Origin: Silene conica
Taxonomy: Eukaryota; Streptophyta; Magnoliopsida; Caryophyllales; Caryophyllaceae
Direction: 5' to 3'
Assembly (NCBI GenBank): GCA_029255685.2
Contig: CM055318.2
Location: 67,303,136-67,367,135 of the forward strand
Length of the DNA stretch: 64,000 nt
Both the position numbers and the translations under genes were made by a program. Below the pieces are notes generated by a model that ran no database searches, was not told the DNA's origin, and worked only from the letters and a program-made list of their open reading frames with translations. Positions 11,172 to 21,216 of the stretch are shown piece after piece. How positions within the stretch are numbered: the stretch's first letter is position 1; each line of letters opens with the position of its first letter.

Positions 11172-12688
11172 TGTTGAGTAATATATTCTATATAAGTAAT
11201 ATATTGTTTTATGTTTTAATAATGACAAGTCTAAATAATTATGTTTTATATGCATATGCGTGTAATCGTGCGTTTAAGTGTACAGTTTATTATAGAGCGA
11301 AGATCGTAGTTTAATAAAGTATAGATTCAATCGAAGATTGAAGAAAGATCAAGCTCATGTCAAATGTCAAGTCTTTTTAAAGGTTTACAAGACAAAAGTT
11401 TTATTACAACATCAAGAGTTCTTAAGTTATAGATCATTCCTATAACTATCGGAGAAATGAGATTTGCGTGATATAAGTCAAGGCGTGAAGATTTATGCGT
11501 GCTATTAATATATTATCGTATATTAATTTGGTAATCTTATAAACGGTTTTAAAATAGAAATAGTCATTAGTTGACAAGAATTAAAATATTTATCTTATGA
11601 GGTAAATATTAATTCTAAAAACTAAGGATTTTATTTTAACCGTTATTGTCAAAATTCAAATTCCTAGAGAAACGTGCTTCGAAGAATATGTCTCGAAGAA
11701 CGTGTTATGTGCGTTGGGAGTCGTGCATAGGGAAGCGTGTCTCACGTTTCTCTATACAAATCCTAATACGTTTCATATTGTCTTTATGGTTAATTAAATA
11801 AATAAACTTGTTTATTTAATCTACTTAAAGATTGACTAGGATTTGATTAATAATATAATTTATTATATTATTGACAAGGATTAGAAATTGATTCAAAGTA
11901 GGATTGTATATTTTATGGTATAAGATATTTCCTAAGTCTAATAGGATTATGGAAATATTATCTTATGTCTTAATTTAATATTATCTTAATAGAATCCTTT
12001 CCTAAACCAAATAAGATTAAGTTTTAAATATTACCTAGAATTAGTATTCTAGACAAAGTAATATTCCTAAACTATATAGGGTTTAACCTAGATCTAAATT
12101 AGTATATATATATATATGCTTTCAATATCACATGCCTAATGAATAACCTCACGAAAAACAAGCCTCACGCAAATCGAGAAAATCAAACGAACGTAGTCTC
12201 TCACACGTTTCGTTTTCCGTGCCAATCATTGTCAAATCTCGTAATCAAGACTACAAGCATTGAAGAATATTTTCATACATTCAAGATCATCAAATACAAG
12301 AAGTTGTTAAAAGTTTATCTTACTTACTTAAGATAGATTCGAGTATTTAGCGGTACTCATTGTAAGCAAGTATTTCACGGTACTTGTCGTAGCTTGATAT
12401 TTTACGGTATCTAGATTGAGTTACAACTAACATCAAAGTTGTACGAGTTGGGTTGATAAAATTGTAATCCGGAGAAGGTACTAATTTTATTAATCGAGAA
12501 TAGTGGACGTAGGTTTCGATTTGTGAAACTGAACCACTTCAAAAGATCGTGTCTCCTTATTTTATCGTTCTTACTCGTTACTTGCTATTACTTCGTCAGA
12601 ACAACTCACATCAAAGAAGAATCGAAAAAGTTGGTATACTCAATTCAACCCCCCCTTCTTGAGTATATCTAGGTCAATAGACTCTTCA
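11172..12688 (+). repeat. Sirevirus 3' LTR
   Basis: 1517 bp, constant offset of 9527 from the 5' LTR, so no insertions or deletions separate the two. Begins TGTTGAG, ends CTCTTCA, followed by TTGGT. Confidence 0.95.
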
Positions 12689-14162
12689 TTGGTGTTCATC
12701 AATCTGGGCCTAAACTTCATGATCGTGTGAAGAGAATGAGGTATTACTAGCCACCCGTGATACAAGATTGCATGGACTTCGCGAAAAAGTGTGAACCTTA
12801 TTAATTCTACGGAAATTTCATACGCCAACCGCCAGAGCCGTTATTAGACCCTACTATTTCTCCATGGCCCTTTGAAGCTTGAGGACTTGACGTGGTGGAA
12901 CCTCTTGTTCCAAAGGCCTCAAACGGGCATGAGTAGATTCTTGGCGGCACTGACTACTTCTCAAAATGGATAGAAGCAATCACACTACGGGTGGTGAAAA
13001 AAGAAAATGTTGTGGACTTTATTCGAACACAGATCATCTTTAGATATGGTGTACCGCAGCGTAACATAACTGACAACGGGAAACAATTCTTCAACCAACT
13101 CACGGCAAGTCTGAGTGATAAATTCAAGTTCAAACAATATAAGTCATCAATATACAACGCTCCTGCAAATGGTTTGGCCGAAACCTTCAATAAGACCCTT
13201 TGAAACTTGTTGAGGAAAGTAGTAGCAAAGTCCAAGCGAGACTGGCATGAAAGAATCGGCGAGACATTATGGGCGTATTGTACCACATACAAAACACTTA
13301 CTCAAGCAACTACGTATGCTTTGGTGTATAGAGTGGAGGTCAGGCTACCATTAGAGTTGCAAATTCCTTTTTTACGCATTGCCATTTAGGAGAGACTTAC
13401 GGAAGATGAAAATGACAAGTTGCGGTTGACAGAGTTAGGGGATCTCGATGAAAAAAGATTAGAGGCTCAACAAAAGCTCCAATGCTACCAAACAAGGATG
13501 TCACACGCATTCAACAAAAAGGTGTGCTCCCGTTCTTTCCAAGTAGAAGACATGGTACTTGCGGTGCAAATATCAATTATCACCTCCCACAAACCAGTTG
13601 GTAAATTCACCTTTAAGTGCAGGATCCATGAGGTCTACACAAACGGTAATTACAAAATCTTGGAAAAAGATGGTGTTTTGCGTAGGCCTAATCAATTAAA
13701 AGTTTCTGAAGTGCTATTGTACGTAAACCCCTACGATGAAAGCTCCTAAGCCAGAGGATAAACTACATCCCATAAAAAAAAATCTCCTATAAAAAAAAAT
13801 TATTTGTCCATGTTTTACTAACTACGTCGGATTGATCTTGTAAACTACTTTGTGCTTTATTGGTACGTAGGCAGCTTGGGGTGAACATGTAGCTCAAGTT
13901 CGGTCACACCTTCAAACAAATCTCATCCATCTATGAACTACGTTGGCTTGATCTTGCGAGTTGTCACCTTGTCAGCTTTGCGGGTATGTAGGCAATTTGA
14001 GCAAACACTTTGTTCAAATGCAGCCACACCCAAAAAAAATTGCTCCTTGTGCATGGCTAAATAAACTCCAAATCAATGAAATTTGTAAAGTCCAAGACCA
14101 TGTTGACTGATGATGAAGTAGCATTATGACTTGACATTTGGTGGCTCAAACACTTTAAAGAT

Positions 14163-14260
14163 CGACGGGTGGGTTCATTGCACAATAACTCCAAAGAGAG
14201 GCCGAAATGATCTAGTGCATGTACATCGTAGTTTATTTCGACGGGTGGGTTCATTGCATG
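14163..14260 (+). repeat. Two-copy repeat, about 75 bp
   Basis: CGACGGGTGGGTTCATTGCA occurs at about 14163 and again at about 14241, each followed by a CCCCAAAGAGA-type segment. Part of the Gypsy 3' region. Confidence 0.6.
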
Positions 14261-14440
14261 GTAACCCCAAAGAGAAAATCAAGATGGCCCAGCCCGGAGT
14301 AGCTCATAGTCCCTTGCGTACATCGAGTTAGTTACTGCATGCGAATTCTTCTTGGAGTGTTCAAAGAATCCTACCCGAAGTAGCTTGTTGTCTCTTGAAT
14401 CAAGGAGTAAGGTTCATTGCGCGATTCTTCAAAAGGGAGT

Positions 14441-14762
14441 CGCGATGACCTAAATGGATTCACCCTGTCGCAATGACCTAAACGGGTTCACCCTGATGCA
14501 ATGATCCAAACATATTCACCTGCCGTGATAACCCAGCAAATGGACTTACCCTGTCGCGATGACCCGAACGGATTTATCCTCACGCGATGATTCAAAACAG
14601 ATTCACCCTGATGTACCTTGTCGCGATGACCCGAACAAATTCACCTTGTCGCGATGACTCAAACGGGTTCACCCTGACGCGATGATCCGAACAAATTCAC
14701 CCTGTCGCGATGACCCAAATGAATTCACCCTGCCGCGGATGACCTAAACAAGTTCACCCTGA
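14441..14762 (+). repeat. Minisatellite, about 28-bp unit, about 11 copies
   Basis: Units of the form CGCGATGACCCGAACGGATTCACCCTG repeat with drift, most 27-29 bp apart. Ogre/Tat elements commonly carry tandem arrays between pol and the 3' LTR, which fits the host fossil. Confidence 0.85.
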
Positions 14763-15982
14763 AAAATAAGAAATACTGACTAATTGAAGTTGTTTGGCCG
14801 GAACATTTGGTGACGCGGAAAAACCCTGATGAGAGAAACAACCGAGGGGGGAACGGAATCCCACCAAGTTTTCACTAATATCGAGATAATAACTGTTGAT
14901 CGGAGTACAAGGATTGTATGCGTAAGTAGTTAAAAACTGAAGGAATTTCTGAGCTGTTGATCCTGGCTTTTATAATTGCTGAGTCAAAGGTCATCTGCTG
15001 TCCTGGTCCTGCTCCGAGAATATAGGAGATCTGTTATGGTGACTTTAAGAGTTGGACTTCAGCTCTTTTGACCTAACGGCTCACGCTGGCTTCGTATGGA
15101 CTGCATCTTACTACTGCGCATGGGCGGATTTACAGGGGTGATGGGGGTGAACCCTCACCCCCATTATTTTTAAAAAAAATTCAAATAGTTTTAAAAAAAA
15201 AAAAAAAAAAAAAATTGAAGCAAACAGCCGACTAGAGTAACCGAATTTCCGTGAAACCGTAAAAGAATAAAAACAAAAAAGTCAACTTTCAATATTCCTT
15301 CTAAAAAACTCAACTTTCCATAAAATATTATTTTGCAAATTATAATTCTTAGTTTACAAATTATAACTTCCAAGATTCAGGAAAAAAAAATTAAAATAAA
15401 ATCTTCTGAAATTTCAAGGGATTACACGCTTTGTCGTCTCTTCGATTCAACATCATCAATTCATCAATCTTGAATTTTCCGTCTCCAAAACTCCAAAAGG
15501 TATGCTTTATAGTTTATAGTTTATACTAATGATTTATTTGGGAATTTTCTGTCTTAAATATTTAGGTATAGAAAATCTGAATCAGGTATTTAATTTAGTA
15601 ATTTGATAATTGGGTAATTTGGTAACTAATAATTTGGGGTTTGGATTTTGGGGGTTACTAGTTAATTTTGTAATTGAAAAACAAAACTAAAGAAGACGAA
15701 GTCACGAAGAACTGAAGAAGGATTTATAAAGTTTGGTGGGTTAAGGGTTTATTTGTAAATATTGTAGGATGGATTGTGGATTGATTCATTTGATTGTGAT
15801 TTGTGAACTCTTTAAGCACGCCATGTACTGAGCTACTGACTACATCCTATTCCTCTAGGCTCTAGTGTGTACTAGTCTAGAATTAGTCAATTAACTAAGT
15901 GCATTACAGCCGTTCCGTGTGTCGGTGTGTATGTATGATTGTTATTTAGTTTTTTTTACATCTTTTATTGCACAAATTTTTA

Positions 15983-16008
15983 TTTGTGACGGTAATATCC
16001 GTCACAAA
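15983..16008. repeat. Perfect 10-bp hairpin, possible MITE end inside the hAT
   Basis: TTTGTGACGG, six bases, then CCGTCACAAA. A related GTGACGGATATACCCG stretch lies near 16129-16145. Together they may bound a small foldback insertion of about 170 bp in the hAT 5' region. Boundaries and target duplication not resolved. Confidence 0.4.
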
Positions 16009-16251
16009 TTCGTGACGCGTTAAATAAAACTCATTTGGGAAGATAAAACAAACCAGTTGTGATTTTTTATGCACCTTTATTTTTGTCTTAAGTAAACAAG
16101 TGGGTGCATTTAATCCGTCTTAAGCTTGTGACGGATATACCCGTTGCAAGAGAAATCTTATAGTGTCTTTTTCGTATGTGCTAGTTCTATAAAATATTCA
16201 AATTCTCTACTTTTTTACTTATCGAATAACCGTTAAATTCTAAATTGCTAG

Positions 16252-17730
16252 ATGAAGAAGGCTAAACTGAAAAGTGGACTTATATCAGATTTTTTTAGTG
16301 GATACAAATCACAAAAAACGTCATCTTCTTCTTCACCACATCTAAATGAACCCGAAGTTGAGGTTTATAATCAAATGCCTCCTATTCAAGAAGAGGTGAT
16401 TAATCAAGATCCTCTCATTCCACCCCAAAATGAAACAAGGACCTCTAATATGGAAGGTGACTTTGTGTATGATGTTGACCGTTTACCACAAGATCCAGGA
16501 AAGAGAATTCCTATCTCATCTTACCCTCCTAATAACCAAGATTTTTGTTATTGTAAATGGTTTTTTGAACAAGCTGGATTTTTGTTGAATCTTATGGGAG
16601 TTTCTTGTAAACGGAAAGAAATGCTTCGAGCAGCACACGCTCAAAAGATTATTGAAGGATTGGAACTTGGTGAAATATCAAGTGGGCAAGGTTTAAATCA
16701 AAGATGTACCTTATCTAGGCCGGGTGAAACTCGTTGGGGATCATATTACAACACAATCTCGAGTATTATTACCTTATATCCTTCTATCTTTAAAGTCCTC
16801 CTTTATGTCGGAGAAACTGGTCATAGTGAAGATCGTCTTAAAGCCCAAACGATAATGGTTAGTTTTGAGTCTTTTCAATTTATTTTTATGGCTCAGTTAA
16901 TGCTACTAATATTTGGGTATACCGATGACTTATGTAAAGCTTTGCAAAGGAAGGATCAAGACATTGTAAATGCCATGACATTGGTTCGTTTGGCTAAGGC
17001 AAGATTACAAAAAGTGAGAAGTGATGGTTGGGATGATTTTATTGCGAGTGTTAATTCTTTTTGCCAAAAAAATGATATTGAGATTCCTGACATGGATGAT
17101 TTTTATGTGCCTCCCGGAAGATCAAGACGTTACTTTGTGAAAGTTAAAAATCTAGATCGGTTCCGGATTGATATGTTTTTAAGTATCCTTGATTTGCAAC
17201 TTCAAGAGCTAGATAGCCGGTTTGATGAGGTGAATATGAAGTTACTAACTTGTATGTCTTGCTTTAGCCCTATTGATTCATTCCAGGCTTTTGATAAGAA
17301 GGAGATACTTGAGCTTGCTACGTTTTATCCCAATGATTTCTCAAGTACTGATATGAGAAGACTTAGCTTTCAACTTGATCATTATTTTGATGATGTACGA
17401 AATGATGAAAGATTTCAAGGTTTGAAAAACATTGGTGAACTTTCTGTGGCGCTTGTGGCAACAAATAAGCATCTTTCGTATGAATTGGTATATCTTCTTA
17501 TAAGGTTAGTATTGATACTTCCCGTGGCAACCGCAAATGTGGAAAGAGCTTTTTCTGCGATGACATATGTGAAGAACAAATTAAGAAATAGCATGGGAGA
17601 TCAGTTATTGAATGATTGCTTAGTCACATTTATTGAGAAAGATACTTTTCGTCTTGTTGAAAATGATGATGTACTAGATAGTTTTCAACGGGAGAGAACT
17701 CGTCGCATTTTATTGCCCCCACGCTCTTAG
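16252..17730 (+). CDS. hAT transposase, truncated (492 aa)
   Basis: Intact frame of 492 residues; related plant hAT transposases with a TTF zinc finger and DUF4371 region usually run 700-800. The N-terminus (about 1-95) is the low-complexity leader found before the TTF finger, ending SSYPPNNQD. Sequence then passes straight into late-core text (GVSCKRKEML, residues about 118-127; LSRPGETRWGSYYN, about 153-166), so the zinc finger and the part carrying the first catalytic acids are missing, as if by an in-frame internal loss of a few hundred residues. The C-terminal hAT dimerisation motif is present (LPVATANVERAFSAM, YVKNKLRNSMGDQ, about 420-455). A protein like this could still dimerise with a full-length transposase, but cutting activity is not expected. 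A spliced exon in the gap is excluded only if no longer version exists elsewhere. Confidence 0.82.
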   Translation: MKKAKLKSGLISDFFSGYKSQKTSSSSSPHLNEPEVEVYNQMPPIQEEVINQDPLIPPQNETRTSNMEGDFVYDVDRLPQDPGKRIPISSYPPNNQDFCYCKWFFEQAGFLLNLMGVSCKRKEMLRAAHAQKIIEGLELGEISSGQGLNQRCTLSRPGETRWGSYYNTISSIITLYPSIFKVLLYVGETGHSEDRLKAQTIMVSFESFQFIFMAQLMLLIFGYTDDLCKALQRKDQDIVNAMTLVRLAKARLQKVRSDGWDDFIASVNSFCQKNDIEIPDMDDFYVPPGRSRRYFVKVKNLDRFRIDMFLSILDLQLQELDSRFDEVNMKLLTCMSCFSPIDSFQAFDKKEILELATFYPNDFSSTDMRRLSFQLDHYFDDVRNDERFQGLKNIGELSVALVATNKHLSYELVYLLIRLVLILPVATANVERAFSAMTYVKNKLRNSMGDQLLNDCLVTFIEKDTFRLVENDDVLDSFQRERTRRILLPPRS

Positions 17731-17840
17731 CGTAAATTGTATTGTGAATTATTCGGATAATTATATTTGATTTTTTTTATGCTAGAAATTTTATTAAACA
17801 CCCCCACTCCATGAATCCTAGATTCGCCACTGCTACTGGG

Positions 17841-17966
17841 CTACATCTTTTTCATTGGGCCCAACAGTCTAGATGGAGATTTTTGGGCTAAACATTCATA
17901 TTTTTTTAATTTATTTATGTACACATATTATTCGAATGTGTATATTAAGCCCCCTTTATACTTTGC
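17841..17966. other. Unassigned flank
   Basis: Right flank of the hAT. Contains GGGCTACATC and TTGGGCCCAACAG and reads like the tail of an LTR, possibly the Gypsy fossil left of the hAT. No further support. Confidence 0.2.
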
Positions 17967-18004
17967 TTGAACAATACAGGGATTATATTACGATTTGAAT
18001 TTTG

Positions 18005-18189
18005 CAATAAAGGAACTATGCCATTAAATTATAGTAATATATAATAAAAATCGATAACTATCTATTATACATATATATTCACAAATCTATCTTGTATTAC
18101 ATGCTAATTTGTAAAAATATATGTATAATAGGTAGTTATCCGTTTCTATTATATATTACTATAATTTAATGGGCATATTTCCTTTATTG
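18005..18189. repeat. Long imperfect palindrome, about 80-bp arms
   Basis: The left arm starts CAATAAAGGAACTATGCC and its inverse ends the right arm; the arms include TTAAATTATAGTAATATATAAT and its complement. Looks like a foldback element or MITE. Equivalent sequence occurs in unit A (left arm split by the hAT MITE) and, decayed, in unit B (57646-57800). Confidence 0.75.
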
Positions 18190-18427
18190 TATTAAATTGA
18201 CTTTTTAGTTGATCAATTTAAATTTTGGTTCATCATTCCAAATTTAATCGTGGTAAAAAGAAATAATATTATCTAACATTTCCGTATAGCTTTCAAACAG
18301 AATGTTTTATGGAAAAAAAAATTACAATCAATAATAAATTTTAGGATATTTTAACAATAATACTTTAAATAATTGTCCTCAAAATATCCTGAAATTCAAT
18401 TTAACTCAAAATAAACTATAGTATTAA

Positions 18428-18538
18428 TGACGCCACGGCCCAAACCTAGGACCAGAAATGTTAGTTACGGTAGCTCGCCAGGCTATGTATTGGCCACACA
18501 GACCAATACGAGTCCTTTCCAGCGCATTTTGTCCTCAA
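18428..18538 (-). mobile_element. Cassandra LTR fragment
   Basis: Matches the first about 110 bp of the Cassandra solo LTR at 20905 (ACGCCACGGCCCAAACCTAG onward) at the same position in the tandem unit. The rest, including the 5S-like part, is absent. Confidence 0.75.
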
Positions 18539-18540
18539 TA

Positions 18541-18964
18541 CACACAATTTCTCTCATCTCTTCTCTCAATAACCCTTCCTGTATTCATCTCTTTCTGGGT
18601 AATTGCTTAATATCGTTCCAAGTCTCACAGTTCCGAGTGGTCGGAGCTGCGTGGAAACTGTAGTGTTAACCTTGGGGAACTACCGACATTAGCTGATGTC
18701 ACCACGGTCGTACCGAAGAAATAGTTTCAAGGCAGTGGTCTCCTATCACGACGCTACAATTAATTGGTTCTGTCTTCTGCTATCTCTTTCTCTATCTTTT
18801 TTTTTCGTTTTTGAGGGTTCCGTTACAGCAATTTATTTCAACATTTTGTTACAATGATTAATCTCAAATCCGAAAACAAGAAAGGGTAGCAACTCATCCT
18901 ACGCAGAAGTAGGGTTGTTTGACATGGCCTTTGAACAAAAGAAAAAAAATTAAGATGGGTATAA
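18541..18964. other. Unassigned stretch between units 0 and A
   Basis: Non-coding. Pyrimidine-rich TCTCTCATCTCTTCTCTC run, then GGCAGTGGTCTCCTATCACGA text that reads like an LTR end. No confident family. Confidence 0.25.
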
Positions 18965-19261
18965 GTAATGAGCGTCGTGTAAGTTAAATTTTAGAGATTC
19001 ATTCGTGGTTTGGTTGGCTTTGGATAACCCCATTATCTTGCAACAACGACGTAAAGAATGGTTAATCGACATATTTATAATTTTCGACCTTAAAACTTAC
19101 CTAATTGAAATAACGTAAATTATTTGCAGAATGCATGCACAAGCTAATAAAACATTAAATTCGTTTTCCCCAATTTCACATTTCACCATTAAACAAAATA
19201 ATCCTCATGCAATTACGATAGTTATCATTTATTATAACAAGAGTTACAACATTGTCTTACT

Positions 19262-19708
19262 TTAATGTAACCAATTATAACGTAGCTCATACAATTTTGT
19301 ATCCGAGTTGTATAAATACAATCCATCGGCACGGGCGTGCCAATTACATTCATTATTAGAGTGACAAGTTTTCGGATTTTTAAACTCAGCTGAAAATACT
19401 TGAAAATCACCATGACCTTTACTCCACTGAATGTCACAGGAAACTTTTGTCGTCAAAAAGAGGTCTACCCTAAAAGTCTAACTCACTTGTTGCGAAACTT
19501 GTAGAACATGTATCCCAAGATCATCATCTTTAGATTTACAGTGAATTTGGAGGGACTCATTAGTTGGTAATTCATTTACCACATACACATGAACTTTTGC
19601 AAAATTTTTACATTTTGCAGCTTTTGGACAAGTAATTAATACTAATGTAAGTATTAATACTAGGGATAGAAATGAAAAAGGTGTACTCTTGTAATTGAAG
19701 ATGCCCAT
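19262..19708 (-). pseudogene. S1-family (self-incompatibility protein homologue) pseudogene, unit A copy
   Basis: Same length (149 codons with stop) and frame as the intact gene at 35789-36235, with a hydrophobic N-terminal signal peptide and the S1 pattern LQIHCKSKDDDLGIHVL. One in-frame TAG at 19480-19478 (codon 77) replaces the Trp of the intact copy (SWTF), which would cut the protein before the second half of the domain, including the C..C pair near CHSNNEC. The rest of the frame is open and closely similar, so inactivation is recent. A hAT MITE lies 149 bp upstream of the start codon. Read-through or a shortened secreted peptide of 76 residues is possible but I would not expect S1 folding. 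Confidence 0.9.
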
Positions 19709-19856
19709 TATAAGGTGTTAAATGATGTTTACGATGATGAATATAATAATAATCTAACAAAAATCTTAGGTGTTATATATAATGTGTGCACTTTACTTCA
19801 ACTTTTCTTAATGGATAGAAAAATATATTACGATTTGAATTTTGCAGTAAAGGAAC

Positions 19857-20485
19857 TAGGGATGAGCAAAAAATCCAATGATCCGAATTGATCCGACATC
19901 CGATCCATATCTGATCCGAATTAATGGATATCTGATCCGAAAAGTGGTTTGGTTCGGATACCCGTATCCGAAATATTTGGATATCGGATCAGATATGGAT
20001 ATCTGGCTTAAAAATTTGGATAACCGATATCCGAAAGTTATTGGATCAGATATCAAATATCGGATCGGATATCCGATATCCGTGTAATATCTGATCCGTA
20101 TCCGAGATTTGATCCATAAATACTAAATAACACTAGCTAATTTCATCTCATTCAATAGTCGTCATTTACAAAACCGTAAATAACCCTCGTCTACAAAACC
20201 GTAAAGTTTAATTTCTTTTCATTAACAAAACCAATAATCAACAATTTCACATTCACAAACCCACATTTTCATTTTTTATTACAGTTTTGACAATATATAT
20301 TTACATTGATCGGATCTCGGATATTGGATAACTGATCCGAAATTTTCGGATAGTTTCGGATACTAAATTTCGGATATCCGAACATTTTGGATCAGATCAT
20401 GGATACTAAAATTTTGGATTTTCGGATCGGATATCCGATCCGAAGTAGGGTTTCGGATCAAATACCCGATCCATACTCTGCCCTA
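19857..20485. mobile_element. hAT-type MITE, 629 bp
   Basis: Starts TAGGGATGAGC and ends CTGCCCTA with perfect 8-bp target duplications AAAGGAAC (19849-19856 and 20486-20493). The interior is full of GGATATCCGA-type motifs on both strands, as in the widespread plant hAT non-autonomous elements with TAGGG-GGCAAA-like ends. No transposase. Unit 0 keeps the empty target site. Confidence 0.9.
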
Positions 20486-20904
20486 AAAGGAACTATGCCA
20501 TTAAATTATAGTAATATATAATAAAAATCGATAACTACCTATTATACATATATATTCACAAATCTATCTTGTATTACATGCTAATTTGTAAAAATATATG
20601 TATAATAGATAGTTATCCGTTTCTATTATATATTACTATAATTTAATGGGCATATTTCCTTTATTGTATTAAATTGACGTTTTAGTTGATCAATTTAAAT
20701 TTAGGTTCATCATTCCAAATTTAATCGTGGTAAAAAGAAATAATATTATCTAACATTTCCGTATAGCTTTCAAACAAAATGTTTTATGGAAAAAAAAATT
20801 ACAATCAATAAAAATTTTTAGGATATTTTAACAATAATACTTTAAATAATTGTCCTCAAAATATCCTGAAATTCAATTTAACTCAAAATAAACTATAGTA
20901 TTAA

Positions 20905-21216
20905 TGTAACGCCACGGCCCAAACCTAGGACCGGAAATGTTAGCTACGGTAGCTCGTCAGGCTTTGTATTGGCCCCACAGACCAACACGAGTTCTTTCCA
21001 GCGCATTTTATCCTCATTCATGAATATCTCGGGAACCTTCCCAGGAGGTCACCCATCCTAAGACTACTCCCAGCCAAGCACGCTTAACTTTTGAGCTCTT
21101 TCGCATGGATAACCAGAAAAGAAAGTGCACTTTGTTGATATGAGTAGTATTTTCAATCCCCTTAAGCACTAGTCATATAAGCCTATCCATATTCTATTTT
21201 TCAATGGAGTATTACA
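20905..21216 (-). mobile_element. Cassandra TRIM, solo LTR with 5S rRNA-like segment
   Basis: 312 bp from TGTAACGCC to GTATTACA, with near-matching 5-bp flanks ATTAA and ATTTA. Cassandra is a non-coding TRIM whose LTR carries a 5S rRNA-derived segment with Pol III promoter elements. The 5S-like part lies on the minus strand, so the element is read that way. No second LTR or internal part is present. Unit B has the uninserted site near 58032. Confidence 0.88.
21031..21112 (-). other. 5S rRNA-like segment inside the Cassandra LTR
   Basis: On the minus strand: AAGTTAAGCGTGCTTGGCTG, then AGGATGGGTGACCTCCTGGG, matching the central and 3' parts of plant 5S rRNA with substitutions. It is part of the retroelement, not a 5S gene. 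Confidence 0.88.

Larger units (their letters stand above)
1645..12688 (+). mobile_element. Sirevirus (Ty1/copia) LTR retrotransposon, young, coding part broken
   Basis: Complete by its ends: two 1517-bp LTRs, an initiator-Met tRNA primer site, gag and pol regions, a long third ORF, a purine-rich tract and a 5-bp target duplication TTGGT (1640-1644 and 12689-12693). Length of 11 kb, LTRs over 1 kb, a long gag with two zinc knuckles, an extra ORF after pol, and G-runs (AGAGGGGG near 10946, GAGGGGGA near 11099) before the 3' LTR fit the Sirevirus (Maximus/SIRE) lineage. The LTRs differ at only about eight positions by eye and have no length difference, so insertion is recent, probably a few hundred thousand years at commonly used plant rates. 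Gag and pol are broken in several places; the third ORF looks whole. Confidence 0.93.
12694..15118 (+). mobile_element. Tat-type Gypsy fossil, right piece (integrase and 3' region)
   Basis: Continues the Gypsy integrase after the Sirevirus: pattern HQSGPKLHDRVKRMRYY near 12697, core residues WIEAITLRVVKKENV, RYGVPQRNITDNG and a C-terminal part with FNKKVCSRSFQVEDMVLAV and RRPNQLK (to about 13750). From 13751 the sequence is 3' non-coding, with TACGTAGGCAGCTTGGGGTGAA-type text known from Tat/Ogre 3' ends and two arrays of short repeats. The fossil is old, with several breaks; the hAT at 15119 interrupts it or its flank. 17841-17966 may be the remainder. Confidence 0.8.
15119..17832 (+). mobile_element. 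hAT transposon (TTF/DUF4371-type), 2.7 kb, internally shortened
   Basis: Ends in imperfect terminal inverted repeats (CATGGGCGGATTTACAGG on the left; CAGTGGCGAATCTAGG read inward from the right) flanked by 8-bp duplications CTACTGCG (15111-15118) and CTACTGGG (17833-17840), 7 of 8 matching. An 8-bp target duplication and these ends are standard for hAT. Each end has a run of G/C (GGGGTGATGGGGGTG and CACCCCCACTCC). It encodes one transposase frame that keeps the C-terminal dimerisation region but lacks the zinc finger and much of the catalytic core, so it is probably non-autonomous. Confidence 0.9.
17967..18540. repeat. Tandem host unit 0 (partial)
   Basis: About 98 percent identical by eye to unit A (19828-21016, less the hAT MITE) and clearly related to unit B (57620-58030). 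It contains the intact AAAGGAAC target of the hAT MITE once, a 185-bp palindrome and the first about 110 bp of the Cassandra LTR. It has no S1 gene: the sequence to its left belongs to transposons. Confidence 0.85.

Noticed and set aside
14441-14762. CRISPR-like array
   Set aside because: Units drift, there are no unique spacers, and the context is a plant Gypsy 3' region; it is a minisatellite.
19878-20087. Short protein-coding frames rich in DP and YPI repeats
   Set aside because: They arise from GGATATCCG repeats in the hAT MITE on both strands.
21031-21112. 5S rRNA gene
   Set aside because: Only part of 5S is matched, with substitutions, and it sits inside a Cassandra LTR.
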